Part shown: piece after piece, positions 41,324-50,303 of the stretch
Numbering within the stretch: the stretch's first letter is position 1
Layout of the letters: each line of letters starts with the position of its first letter
Assembly (NCBI GenBank): GCA_017410065.1
Contig: JAFQRL010000037.1
Location: forward strand, 1 to 64,000
Length of the DNA stretch: 64,000 nucleotides
Reading direction: 5' to 3'
Origin: Clostridia bacterium
GTDB taxonomy: Bacteria > Bacillota > Clostridia > Oscillospirales > CAG-272
Position numbers and translations under genes: made by a program
Notes under the pieces: generated by a model
The model's database searches: none
What the model saw: only the letters and a program-made list of their open reading frames with translations
What the model was told of the DNA's origin: nothing

Positions 41324-42116
41324 CGCCAAGCACCGCTTTTATAGTCTTCATTTTGTCGTTAAGCTCATCCTTAAGATAGGTGGGAAGAGCGGAGCCCATA
41401 AGAATGGAGTACACAAGATCTGCCTCAAGAGCTAGGGCGCGCCTTATGGTGTCCGTGTCTGCTTTAAGAACGTTTGGGTCAAGTCTCTCCTCAAGCTGCT
41501 TGAAGGACTCCGCGAGCGCCTCTGCCTTTTCTCCAAGGAGAAGAAGCTTCTCCTCGGCGCACCTTGCAAGACGTTCGTTATCCTTTGCCGCCGTGTCAAC
41601 AGAGCCCTTGATCGCACCGCCGACCTTGCTTATAACGGGCAGAACCGTCTTTTTGCAAAGCAGAGCGAGCACAAGTCCGACTATAAATGAAAGCGCGGAG
41701 AATATGTCGCCCGAATAGCTTATGACGGTGGAATAGACGTTCTCAAATGGATTGGATTTTTCTTCGGTAATAGCTTTGCTATTACTTGCTTTATCCCCAT
41801 TGGTCGGGGCGTTGCCATTCGTTTCGGTCTCATCGGCGGTGTTACCGTTAGTTCCATCGCCTTCGTTGCTTATGAATTCTTCACTCGCGAGGTCTTCGCT
41901 TAAAGAAAGCGGTGCGGGCGTTGATATTATAAGGCAGTCCTCCTCGCCGTCAAATGCGCCGTCTTTTAAATTTAACGCGCCCTTTTCGGCTGAATATTCC
42001 GCCGAGTATTCCTCGGCAGCTAGCTTGGTCGAGGCTGATGCTACGATGGCGGTTAGTGCTAATGCCAAAATTACCGAGACGATCAGCAGAGATAACCTTT
42101 TCTTATTTCTTTTCAT
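41310..42116 (-). CDS. Exported or membrane-anchored coiled-coil protein
   Basis: A 268-residue protein with an N-terminal signal or anchor helix (LLIVSVILALALTAIVASAS), an acidic, low-complexity Gly/Asn/Thr/Glu region (about residues 70-120), a second hydrophobic helix (IFSALSFIVGLVLALLC, about 140-160) and a C-terminal predicted coiled coil (EKLLLLGEKAEALAESFKQLEERL). This resembles a spike or ejection component embedded in a membrane, but no family is recognised. The ribosome site AAGGAAAGGA is strong. Confidence 0.62.
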   Translation of the reverse strand: MKRNKKRLSLLIVSVILALALTAIVASASTKLAAEEYSAEYSAEKGALNLKDGAFDGEEDCLIISTPAPLSLSEDLASEEFISNEGDGTNGNTADETETNGNAPTNGDKASNSKAITEEKSNPFENVYSTVISYSGDIFSALSFIVGLVLALLCKKTVLPVISKVGGAIKGSVDTAAKDNERLARCAEEKLLLLGEKAEALAESFKQLEERLDPNVLKADTDTIRRALALEADLVYSILMGSALPTYLKDELNDKMKTIKAVLGDAEK

Positions 42117-42550
42117 TGTTTTGTCCTTTCCTTTATTTTGCTTGGTACGGGAAACTCAAAAAGAGGCTCTCCGAATACCTTGGTGTTTAATTGCTCCACC
42201 CTTTCCTCAAGCCTTGCAAGCCTTTCGCGAAGCTCTGCCTCCCTTTTGAAAAGTGAGTGGTAGCTTTCTGCACTTGGGCTTATAAGGCGGAGGATGTGTC
42301 CCGATTTTTCAATTTTCGGGAGGGGTATGACCCTATCCTTCAAGGTGAGCACAGGGGAGAGTGTGCCGTCGGGCAGAAGGTTCAGATCAAAGCTTGCCGC
42401 GCCGCCGCGAAGCGGTGCGCTGACTCCGCTTGCACGGAGATAACCCTCCGAGATATTTTCAAAGCGGAATTCAAGCCGACCCTCGCGACCCTCCGCGACA
42501 GCCGATACCACCGCCTCGCCGCTTATGATCTCTATCGTAATGAGGCTCAT
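42113..42550 (-). CDS. Short beta-rich protein with a C-terminal coiled coil, viral operon
   Basis: A 145-residue protein I cannot name. The first about 85 residues alternate in hydrophobic strands (LEFRFENISEGYLRASG, SFDLNLLPDGTLSPVLTLKD), suggesting a small beta domain, and residues 95-125 form a coiled coil (REAELRERLARLEERVEQL). Its start overlaps the preceding stop (ATGA). Such a layout fits a trimeric tail or head fibre. Confidence 0.6.
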   Translation of the reverse strand: MSLITIEIISGEAVVSAVAEGREGRLEFRFENISEGYLRASGVSAPLRGGAASFDLNLLPDGTLSPVLTLKDRVIPLPKIEKSGHILRLISPSAESYHSLFKREAELRERLARLEERVEQLNTKVFGEPLFEFPVPSKIKERTKQ

Positions 42551-42918
42551 TTAAACACCTCCGCTTCCAGCCTGTCCAGCCTTTCCATAATACCGTAAAG
42601 TATGGTGGAAACAGGCTCTCCGTCCATAGTAAGATACCAGACGAAATTGCCTATCTTTATATCGTTGAACATATCGGCAAGGGTGTGAGAATCCATAATG
42701 CCCGTTTCGATAGACTCACAAACGGAGCTATCCTCTATCTCCGAAATGAGAGAATTAAGCCTTTCCACGATAAGCAAGGGAAGCTTATCAAACGCCTCCC
42801 TCAGATCGGAGGAGGAATAGTTTATGCCGCCGCTTGCATAGGGCAGGTTGGGCCTTGCGGGGAGAGAGGATATAAGATAGGGCTCGGTTTCCGTGTTGAG
42901 AATTTTGTTTGTTTTCAT
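42547..42918 (-). CDS. Short protein of unknown function, viral operon
   Basis: A 123-residue protein starting at the ATG at 42918, which has a good ribosome site (AGGAAAGG); an in-frame ATG at 42969 has none. A short C-terminal coiled coil (IMERLDRLEAEVFK) is like that of the following gene. Repeated YTLTMDGEPVSTILYG-like strands suggest a beta segment. No known domain is recognised. A gap of about 150 bp separates it from the large tail protein gene. Confidence 0.6.
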   Translation of the reverse strand: MKTNKILNTETEPYLISSLPARPNLPYASGGINYSSSDLREAFDKLPLLIVERLNSLISEIEDSSVCESIETGIMDSHTLADMFNDIKIGNFVWYLTMDGEPVSTILYGIMERLDRLEAEVFK

Positions 42919-43068
42919 TTTTCCTTTCCTCTGTAAAATTTCATCGGCAAAGGTGCGCCGCTTCCGCAAGATCGTTCAAATAAAAATTACGTATTTATAT
43001 AAAAAGATGCAATAAATGTAAATAACTATTTGCATATCCTTTGGAATAACGCACCTCGCCTTTGTTTA

Positions 43069-45714
43069 TCAGATAATATTATTTTTTGTTTTATCGGACA
43101 ACGTGTATCGATAAGAGGCGGAGCGGAGTGCGAAGGGATAGTAGGACTCCTTCGAATATAATACAAGCTGCATAGTGCGCCAATTCTGCTCGGCGCCCTT
43201 TATGACCGTGAAGGCGTTTTGCTTTGATACCATATTCAATCCGCCAAAATCCACCTCGTCAAAATCAAGGCGCGACGCGGAGATCTGCCCAAGCTCCACT
43301 CGCCTGTCGCCGTCGTAAATTGCGGCGCAGCTCACAAGAGATCCCGGGCTCGTTCTCATATTTAGCGTCAGGGAGTTTCTCACCGTGCTTTTTCCAAGAT
43401 AGGGCTTGCCGCAGTCCTCCTCCTTCGTGACCACCTTGTAGCTTCTCGGATGCCCCGACATCGTGTAATAATAGGGATGTATTATATCGCCGTACGCCTC
43501 CTCGTAATCTACATAGTCAAAATCGGGGTCGGCTTCAACGAAGGGCGGAGGCGTGCCTCTCATATCCGTGTTGAAAACGCAGAAGGAGCCGAGCTCTGTG
43601 CCAAAAAAGAGCAGGCTGTCGACCCCGAGCACCGCCGTTGGCGGGTTGAAAACTCCGAGATCCCTGAAGCTTGTTTCGTAGACTCTGTATTTTGTCTTTC
43701 CGCTCTTAACGTAGCAAATATGCTCGTCTTCATTCAATTGGACCGTGTAGACCGTGCCTCTTGCGGGTTGACCGGCGAATGCTTCGTGGACCACGTATTC
43801 TCCGTAAGGCTCGTCCGCAAAAACGTAAAGAGGTGAGTCGTTCGCATAGGAGCCGACATCCTTTAACGGATACCAATCGTACGCCTCGGAGCGACCGTAG
43901 TCAAGCCTTTTTCCAAGATCGCAAAGGAACATATCCGTGCCGTGAGAGATAACGAGATAGCGATCAAATGCCGTCATAGTTATTTCATATTGAAATCTGC
44001 CTGCGAGAAGACTTGATATCGGTGATGAAATTACCTCAAAATCCGTACACTTGCCCGTACTTCCGCGAAATCTCATAACTCCGAGTGAGGAATAGCAGAA
44101 GGTCTCGCCGAGATGATTGAGAGCCGCGTTTATCTCGCTGTGACCGTAGCTTGCGACGACCGTGTAGTCTCTCGATCTTCCCTCGCCCCGAGGCTTTATG
44201 AGAAAGGTGTTTCCCGAATCTCCGCCCGAGGAGGTAAAGATCGCAAGAGACTGACCTGCCGTGGTTATTGCCGTTACGCTTTGCGCGTGATAGCCGACAG
44301 TGAAATATGAGACGTCGGAAATATAAAGGGGATCGATCTCTCCGCTCGGCATTGCGGAGGAATAGAACACAAGCTCGGGGAAATTGGGGTTGCCCGCAAA
44401 GAAGATGCGGCCGTCGAAGCTGTGGCAGAAGCGGCAGTCGTAAATGAGCCGTGCAGGCTCAAAATCCGAGCAGGCCGAATAGGACAGGATACCGCCCTCC
44501 GCCTTGTGAACGCCTGTTACAGTCACCTGCTTGCCCGCGATCTCCGCTCTTGAATCAAGTGTCAGCCTTATACCGCACTTGGGATCGAAATAGTCGGGGA
44601 AATATTGAGTTTCGCCGATAAGCAGCTTTGTGACATCGTCTGCCTCGGTGGATACGGGGATCATCAGGGTGATCTCGCTGTTTTGCATATAGTAGTTTAT
44701 GTCCGAGCCTGCAAGAACACCGTAGTTTTCGATGGACTCAAGCATCTCCACGCTACCCTCGTAGTCAACGACGAAACCGACGCTGCTTGCGAAGACCGCC
44801 TTACCGAATTTCCTGAGACTCGCGCCGATATGGATATGAGATAAGGCAGTACAGTCGATGAAGCAATAGTCACAAAGCTCCTCCACCGTGTCGGAAAGCG
44901 CGACCGATTCAAGCGAGGTCATTCCCATAAACGCCGCAACGCCTATCCTTTTAAGACCGCGGTTCGTGACTATCCTCTTAACGTCGGTGACGTTGTAGAA
45001 GGCACTTGTGCCGATGTCTGTTACCGTGTATCGCACTCCTCCTATCGTCTTGAAGCGTGGAATATAGACCGTTTCCTCGTGGTCGTCACCTATTCCCGTT
45101 ACGGCGCACTCCTTTTTTTCCTTATCGGTGATCGCATAAATGAGATCGGGGGTGCCGTATGCGTAATCGTCCGCCAGCTCAATTAATCGCTTCTCGTGAA
45201 AATAGGGTGAGAGCAGGTTTCTGTGCTCCACTCTCACGCCGTCCACAAAGGTGGTCGGAACGTAATGGATGTCGTAGCTTTCCTCGTCGTGCTTTACGAA
45301 TTCTGCGTTATCCTTTACTTCATAAATGCAAGCTCCGTCGGTCAGATAAAGGGTGGTGCCGAGCTGGGTCGATACGGTGTCGGGCGATCGGATGATGGCA
45401 AAGGGCTCCTCGGGCTTCTCAAAATATTCCAGATCGAACAGGGGAACGCGGTAAAGTGCGCCCGAGGAGTTGATGACCGCATAGTGCTCGCCGCCTATCC
45501 CTCTGTGAAGATGGATCTTGTGAATATACCTGCCGAAGCTGCAAAGCTCTCTTGCACCGGGGAAGCTCTCCAGAGCTCCGTCCCGAGAGCTTGGGCTTAT
45601 ATACATATTCTCGGTGTATTCCACGTCGCAGCCCCGCTCTGTGCTCACTCCGTGAAGATCGTCTATTATTGAGGCGTATTCCGCCTGACCGATTGATCTT
45701 TCCTGCTTTGACAT
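43069..45714 (-). CDS. Large tail/stabilisation-like virion protein with an embedded leucine-rich repeat
   Basis: The start of this 881-residue protein, including the stretch DVEYTENMYISPSSRDGALESFPG, is like the tail-stabilisation (P22 gp10-like) proteins of gut podovirus-type phages, and the body looks like an extended beta structure. At about residues 215-310 lies an inserted BspA-type leucine-rich repeat: several copies of the I-G-x-x-A-F / L-x-x-V pattern (TDIGTSAFYNVTDVKRI, KRIGVAAFMGMTSLESV, LCDYCFIDCTALSHI). Such repeats bind proteins or glycans on surfaces. The ATG at 45714 overlaps the preceding stop as TAATG. Identification as a virion protein is by N-terminal style and gene order. 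Confidence 0.7.
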   Translation of the reverse strand: MSKQERSIGQAEYASIIDDLHGVSTERGCDVEYTENMYISPSSRDGALESFPGARELCSFGRYIHKIHLHRGIGGEHYAVINSSGALYRVPLFDLEYFEKPEEPFAIIRSPDTVSTQLGTTLYLTDGACIYEVKDNAEFVKHDEESYDIHYVPTTFVDGVRVEHRNLLSPYFHEKRLIELADDYAYGTPDLIYAITDKEKKECAVTGIGDDHEETVYIPRFKTIGGVRYTVTDIGTSAFYNVTDVKRIVTNRGLKRIGVAAFMGMTSLESVALSDTVEELCDYCFIDCTALSHIHIGASLRKFGKAVFASSVGFVVDYEGSVEMLESIENYGVLAGSDINYYMQNSEITLMIPVSTEADDVTKLLIGETQYFPDYFDPKCGIRLTLDSRAEIAGKQVTVTGVHKAEGGILSYSACSDFEPARLIYDCRFCHSFDGRIFFAGNPNFPELVFYSSAMPSGEIDPLYISDVSYFTVGYHAQSVTAITTAGQSLAIFTSSGGDSGNTFLIKPRGEGRSRDYTVVASYGHSEINAALNHLGETFCYSSLGVMRFRGSTGKCTDFEVISSPISSLLAGRFQYEITMTAFDRYLVISHGTDMFLCDLGKRLDYGRSEAYDWYPLKDVGSYANDSPLYVFADEPYGEYVVHEAFAGQPARGTVYTVQLNEDEHICYVKSGKTKYRVYETSFRDLGVFNPPTAVLGVDSLLFFGTELGSFCVFNTDMRGTPPPFVEADPDFDYVDYEEAYGDIIHPYYYTMSGHPRSYKVVTKEEDCGKPYLGKSTVRNSLTLNMRTSPGSLVSCAAIYDGDRRVELGQISASRLDFDEVDFGGLNMVSKQNAFTVIKGAEQNWRTMQLVLYSKESYYPFALRSASYRYTLSDKTKNNII

Positions 45715-46553
45715 TACGCCCACCCATCCTTTACGTTATAGCTTCTCGCGTACGCGATCCTCTCGGGTAGAGGTGCTCGCTCCACCGCCTCCTTATAAAG
45801 CCTCAGATAATGCTCCGCAAGTGTGGGGGAGGAGTCAAGATATAGAAAGGACGCCACAAGAAGTCCGAGAAGCTCTGCGCACTCCTCGGGCAGATCAAGC
45901 TCCACGTCCATATCCGCGCTCGTTACCGTGGGAGGCTTTTTTCGGTATTTGAAGAAGACTCTGCCCGTGTAGGTGGCGGGGAGATACAGGATGCTTCCCA
46001 TACCTCCCGCACCCTCAATGGGCACGCCGTCCTCGTTTGTCGGTGAGCCGAAGAAGGTGCCGAAGTCGCCGACAGTTTTGCAAACGTCAAGCTTCAACGT
46101 AGGCGAGCCGTCGGGAACGTCATCCAATGATCTCACAATGTCATCGTAGGAAACGAGGTCGGTCAGATAGTAGGAGAAATCGCTCGAAAGAATAATTCTT
46201 GCATTTTTGCCGAGCTCGCCGACGATACGCGTGGTCTCTCCGAGAAAGCTGTAAATTTGGCGGGGTCTGCTATCCGACTCAACGGCGAAGCTGCCCTTAC
46301 CGTGAGTATAGCAGCTGAAAACGTTGCCTTTGACGGGGAGGCTTTTTGCCTTTTGACTTACATATCTTACGTAAGGATAACGCACCGCAGGCACCTTCGC
46401 AACCGTAACAAAGCTATGCTCGCCGATATACCGCCTGTCCTTGAAAATATAGCAAAGAGATCTGTTCAGGGCTGTGATGAACGCAACGTCCGCCTTGAGG
46501 GGTGCATCAAAGCCGAGCGCCGAGACCTCTGCCAAAAGCTCTTTTGCTGTCAC
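45714..46553 (-). CDS. Head-tail connector-like protein
   Basis: A 279-residue protein placed directly after the major capsid gene, where a head completion or adaptor protein is expected. The N-terminal helical part (MTAKELLAEVSALGFDAPLKADVAFITALNRS) and the helical C-terminal part (AECAELLGLLVASFLYLDSSPTLAEHYLRLYKEAV) frame a beta-rich core. It uses a GTG start with the ribosome site AAAGGAGA. The role is inferred from position. Confidence 0.62.
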   Translation of the reverse strand: MTAKELLAEVSALGFDAPLKADVAFITALNRSLCYIFKDRRYIGEHSFVTVAKVPAVRYPYVRYVSQKAKSLPVKGNVFSCYTHGKGSFAVESDSRPRQIYSFLGETTRIVGELGKNARIILSSDFSYYLTDLVSYDDIVRSLDDVPDGSPTLKLDVCKTVGDFGTFFGSPTNEDGVPIEGAGGMGSILYLPATYTGRVFFKYRKKPPTVTSADMDVELDLPEECAELLGLLVASFLYLDSSPTLAEHYLRLYKEAVERAPLPERIAYARSYNVKDGWA

Positions 46554-46589
46554 ACTTAAATCTCCTTTCCGAAAATTATATCGCCCTTA

Positions 46590-47642
46590 TCAGATCGCGG
46601 TCGCACCGCTGACGGCAGAGGAAGAGTCGACCGCAAGCATAATGTGCTTATAGCTGCCGAAGCCAACACCGAAGCGGCATCTGCCGTTCCAGATATAGTT
46701 GCCTGTGTGGTTATCCACCCAGTTGGTAACGGTGAGAGGAATACGGTTGAAGAACATATTGCCGCAGAGATTCTTGTTTGCCTCGGAGGACATTATCATA
46801 ACTCTGTCGTCATCGGTCCTCCAGCCGGGCATAACTATCACGTTCCAATTGCCGAAGTGAAGGTTGATATCGTTATAGCCGTTGCCGAGAGCACCCGCAG
46901 AGCCGCAGACCTTCTTTGCAATGGTTTCCGCCATAGGTCTGTTGCCGGGGAGAATAATGGTGTCGGCGGTGTAGCCGAGAGGCTCGCCGTTTTCGTCAAG
47001 CATATTTCTCATCTTGACGGAAAGCTCGGAGAGCGCCGCCTCAAACGCCGCAGTGGAGGCAACACGGGAGTCGCCCGAGCCGCTTGAGAAGATATCGCCG
47101 TAGTAGAAGTTGGTCTGGGTGCCGAGGTCCTTGCCGTATGCGTGCTCGGAGCTAAAAAGAGGCTTGCCGTCGGGTGCGGTAAGGTCGACTGTGGCACCTG
47201 CGAAGTCCACCGAGGAAAGTGTGCCGTTCATAAGTGCAGACTCGCAGATCCTGTTCATAGTCTTGTAGTATGCGCGGGTGAAGTTCTCGGCTCTGCGCTT
47301 TGCGTCTGCCGCAAGGCCGTAGCTTGCATCCTCCATCATCTCGGCGGTAATTATGAATTCCTTCATAAACTGAATGTGCTCGATGAACTTGGAATAGGTC
47401 TCGGCAACGCTTTCGCCCTCAACGCCCGAGCCCTCCTCGGTGGCGGAGAATACGCTGAACTCGTTGCCGCCGATAATGGTCTCGCCGAAGCGGGAGCTCT
47501 TTTCAATATTGAAAAGTGTGTCGGCAATGCCGCCCTGCTTGGTGATGAGATCGCTCTCGTGCTCGATTATCATTTTGATGGGGGTCTCAAGCTTGCCGAT
47601 AGCGGCGGGGGTAAGACCTGAGGATTTAGAATAGATTATCAT
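46590..47642 (-). CDS. Major capsid protein
   Basis: A 350-residue protein with features of an HK97-fold coat: an N-terminal segment with IEHESDLITKQGGIADTLFN, the E-loop region FSVFSATEEGSGVEGESVAETYSKF, a spine helix (ADAKRRAENFTRAYYKTMN) and a C-terminal domain with NWVDNHTGNYIWNGRCRFGVGFGSYKHIML. The central TIILPGNRPMAETIAKK and NVIVMPGW stretches are typical of Mu gpT-like and similar coats. No protease gene precedes it, so maturation would be protease-free or use a scaffold only. Confidence 0.82.
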   Translation of the reverse strand: MIIYSKSSGLTPAAIGKLETPIKMIIEHESDLITKQGGIADTLFNIEKSSRFGETIIGGNEFSVFSATEEGSGVEGESVAETYSKFIEHIQFMKEFIITAEMMEDASYGLAADAKRRAENFTRAYYKTMNRICESALMNGTLSSVDFAGATVDLTAPDGKPLFSSEHAYGKDLGTQTNFYYGDIFSSGSGDSRVASTAAFEAALSELSVKMRNMLDENGEPLGYTADTIILPGNRPMAETIAKKVCGSAGALGNGYNDINLHFGNWNVIVMPGWRTDDDRVMIMSSEANKNLCGNMFFNRIPLTVTNWVDNHTGNYIWNGRCRFGVGFGSYKHIMLAVDSSSAVSGATAI

Positions 47643-47712
47643 TTGTTTTTCCTTTCGTTGTTTGAAAAAATATTTGTTTATTTGCCGCAGTATGTGCGGC
47701 TTTTTTACGCCT

Positions 47713-48459
47713 TTATTTGGTTACGGCGGCGTAAAGCCTTTTGATCTCCTGCTCGGAGAGGGATGAAAAAATGCCTCGCGCAAGCTCCATCTCGGCAGAG
47801 CTCATTCCACATTCGGGGCTTCTTGCTCCCGTTGGAACGCCCGAGACGATATGTGCGCGATTATCTCTGCCGTGAGGAGCGGCGGCGGCAAGGTATGCCT
47901 CCCTCACGGTGAGCCCGAGGGCGCGAAGCTCGCCGTAGCGACTTGTGTTTATTGAGCCGCAGGCGGCAGAGCGAAGCTCGGGAAATTCGTTGATAAGAGT
48001 GCCGAGATCTCTCTCAAAGGCACCCTCCGCGCTTTGTTGAGCTTCTCCTTGAGCACCGCTCTCTCGCTCGACAGAGCCGCCGAGCTCGGCTTCCGAGTCG
48101 GCAGAATTTAACGTGGGATCATTGTTTGTGCCGTTTATGCTCGCCTCTCCGACAGAGCTCTGCTCGGCGGTGTCCTCCGCGACTTTGGAAGAGGCATCTT
48201 CGGGATAGCTCTCTGCGACTTGGGAAGATGCATCTTCGGGATAGCTCTCCGCGACTTTGGAAGAGTTATCTTTGGGATAGCTCTCCGCGACTTTGGAAGA
48301 GTTATCTTCGGGATAGCTCTCCGAGCTTTGGGCGAGGGGATCGGAGGCGGAGGCGACTTCGGGGCTTGCGGTTGCCTCGGAGCTTTTGGTGATAGCCGAA
48401 TTATTTGCCAGCGTCTTGGGCGAAGCTACTGATGCGGCACTTTCGTTGAAGCTCTCCAT
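47713..48459 (-). CDS. Scaffold-like protein with four 12-residue repeats
   Basis: A 248-residue, acidic, Ser/Glu/Ala-rich protein between portal and coat, the usual position of a scaffold. Residues 48-95 are four copies of the 12-residue unit SYPEDASSKVAE with small changes; the matching DNA repeat is 36 bp. The C-terminal part (about 155-248) is more ordered and ends in a helix, EMELARGIFSSLSEQEIKRLYAAV, which may bind the coat protein. The N-terminal part is probably disordered. Confidence 0.7.
   Translation of the reverse strand: MESFNESAASVASPKTLANNSAITKSSEATASPEVASASDPLAQSSESYPEDNSSKVAESYPKDNSSKVAESYPEDASSQVAESYPEDASSKVAEDTAEQSSVGEASINGTNNDPTLNSADSEAELGGSVERESGAQGEAQQSAEGAFERDLGTLINEFPELRSAACGSINTSRYGELRALGLTVREAYLAAAAPHGRDNRAHIVSGVPTGARSPECGMSSAEMELARGIFSSLSEQEIKRLYAAVTK
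48175..48318. repeat. Four 36-bp tandem repeats within the scaffold gene
   Basis: Four 36-bp units encode SYPEDxSSxVAE-type peptides in frame; the differences are mostly single bases. The number of units probably varies between strains by slippage. Confidence 0.85.
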
Positions 48460-48460
48460 A

Positions 48461-48601
48461 TCACTTACCTGCCTTGCTTCTCATATCCTTGCCCGAGGAG
48501 GTAACGGTGCTTTTCGGCTCGCTCTTGGGAAGGGGATTCTGCGCCTTGATGGGCGCGAAGCCAAAATTGCTCTTTTGGCTGATAGTTTTGTTATTTTTCA
48601 T
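48461..48601 (-). CDS. Short Lys-rich protein between portal and scaffold genes
   Basis: A 46-residue open frame that starts 11 bp inside the end of the portal gene and stops 1 bp before the scaffold start codon. The product (MKNNKTISQKSNFGFAP, ending SGKDMRSKAGK) is basic and polar, with no known family. The tight fit between two viral genes supports it, but its ribosome site is weak. Confidence 0.5.
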   Translation of the reverse strand: MKNNKTISQKSNFGFAPIKAQNPLPKSEPKSTVTSSGKDMRSKAGK

Positions 48602-50303
48602 TGTTTTGCTCACTTTCATTTACATTTTCTGATGTTTTGTCGGTCAATTCACCGAGTTCTCTTTTCACAAGAGCCTCGAAATATTCAACGTTTTCTCTTG
48701 CGAAGGGGTAGTGCGCTCGCTCCTGGGACTGCCAATAAAGCAGGAGAGTCTTGGGTGACGATACGTCTCCCAGCGTGCCCGATTCAAGGTTTGTGAGGTT
48801 CCTTTGCCAGAGCACCTCTCTTGAATATTCGTCTCCGCCGTTGAGATCAACGGAAAACAGGAAGCTGTCGTTATAGCGAAGTCTGCCCGAGCCGTCGCGC
48901 TCGATGAAGTCGTAGCGGTTGAAGGAGGCTGACCTGCGATTGCCGAAGCTATCCTTATAATCAAGCACGCACGGCTTATCGGAAAAGGCGAGATATTGCT
49001 CGAAGATGATCCTGTAAAGACTTGCGTATGCGTGATATTTCATACGTCTTTTCGTTTGAAGTCGGCTCGTGGCTCGGGTGATCTTAAGCTGACGGGCGAA
49101 GCCCGATTCGGCTTGCGTGGTGTCAAGTCCCTGAAGGGCATCCGAGATACCGAGCACTCGCTTTGCGTGGTCGTAAAGCCTGTCTGCCTCGGCTATATCC
49201 TGGGAGATATCGGGGGTGGTGTCAAGCTTGCCGTAGTTATCAAGGCTTTCGCCCGGTCTCATTCGTATGACCTCGCCGAACACGCTGTTTCCCAGAGTGA
49301 TCGCGGCATCCTCGGGCATAACGGGGGTAACACCCGAACGAAGGAGCTTTTTAAGTATTCTTGATTCCACCTTGTTAATTGCCTGCTGCTCGGGGCGGAT
49401 ATGCTCGCAGTCGGAAAGACCGAGGAGCGAGGGGGATATCCTGGTGTTCTGCCTCACGACGATAGGGAAGCTTTTCGGCACGTAGTAGGGAACGGCGTAA
49501 AGTCCTTCACCCTCCACCGAAAGTCGGCTTGCGTCTATAAGCTCGGTGGGGGTGTCAAGCAGCTCCTCGCCGTCGCCGACGGGAACGCGCCTTATAAAGC
49601 ACTTGGGAATATCGGCAAGGACAAGCTCGCCCGAAAAAACGAGCTTGCAGATATCGCCGTCCTCGTCTCTGTATAGGCAGATAACGACGGTGACGGTGTC
49701 CTCGTCCGAGGAAAGCTCGGAATAGCGGTATTCACATTCCGCAAGAGCCACGTCCTCCTCCCTTGCGCCGTAGCGGCGAATAAGCTCGGAGCGAGTTGTG
49801 GTGAAGCGAAGGAAGCAATACCTCATATCGTTCACCTCGCAAACGCCCGGCTCGGGGATGAAGTCAAGGGGCGAGATGCAATGCACTCTCACGCCGCCCT
49901 CACCGATAGACGAATCCCACTCAACGTACCACACGCTACCGCCGTAGATATAGGTGTAACGCTCGTCAAGATCGTTGAGCTGCTCAAAGGGTAGCCGCTC
50001 TCTCACCGAGCGGCAAAGCCGCTCAACCGATCTCGCCGCCAGCTCGCCTCGCTCGGAGTAGATCTCCGAATCCGCCTTGGGGAAGGGAATATCGGGGTCG
50101 ATCTGGCTCTCTATGATCTCATAGGTAATATTTCTCACGGTGGTTGCCGCCTCGGTTGAGTTGTCTATCTCGTATGAGCCGAGGTACTGCCGCATATCCC
50201 TCTCCAGCCTTTCGCGCAGCTCGCTATGGGCGTTGAGTGCCGAGCGGTACAGCCCGAAATACTCCTCTGTGACCGATTGTCTTTTTTGGTTATTTGGTTT
50301 CAT
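48591..50303 (-). CDS. Portal protein
   Basis: The 570-residue portal forms the dodecameric ring through which DNA enters and leaves the capsid. Support: long N-terminal helices, EQLNDLDERYTYIYGGSVWYVEWD, the clip-like stretch YAVPYYVPKSFPIVVRQNTRISPSLLGLSDCEHIRPEQQAIN, then KRVLGISDALQGLDTTQAESGFARQLKITRATSRLQTKRR with the channel helix. Length and order match podovirus-type portals. It overlaps the large terminase gene by 14 bp. Confidence 0.85.
   Translation of the reverse strand: MKPNNQKRQSVTEEYFGLYRSALNAHSELRERLERDMRQYLGSYEIDNSTEAATTVRNITYEIIESQIDPDIPFPKADSEIYSERGELAARSVERLCRSVRERLPFEQLNDLDERYTYIYGGSVWYVEWDSSIGEGGVRVHCISPLDFIPEPGVCEVNDMRYCFLRFTTTRSELIRRYGAREEDVALAECEYRYSELSSDEDTVTVVICLYRDEDGDICKLVFSGELVLADIPKCFIRRVPVGDGEELLDTPTELIDASRLSVEGEGLYAVPYYVPKSFPIVVRQNTRISPSLLGLSDCEHIRPEQQAINKVESRILKKLLRSGVTPVMPEDAAITLGNSVFGEVIRMRPGESLDNYGKLDTTPDISQDIAEADRLYDHAKRVLGISDALQGLDTTQAESGFARQLKITRATSRLQTKRRMKYHAYASLYRIIFEQYLAFSDKPCVLDYKDSFGNRRSASFNRYDFIERDGSGRLRYNDSFLFSVDLNGGDEYSREVLWQRNLTNLESGTLGDVSSPKTLLLYWQSQERAHYPFARENVEYFEALVKRELGELTDKTSENVNESEQNNEK

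Noticed and set aside
48175..48318. CRISPR array suggested by regular 36-bp repeats
   Set aside because: The repeats are directly adjacent with no spacers, stay in frame within a gene, and no cas gene lies nearby.
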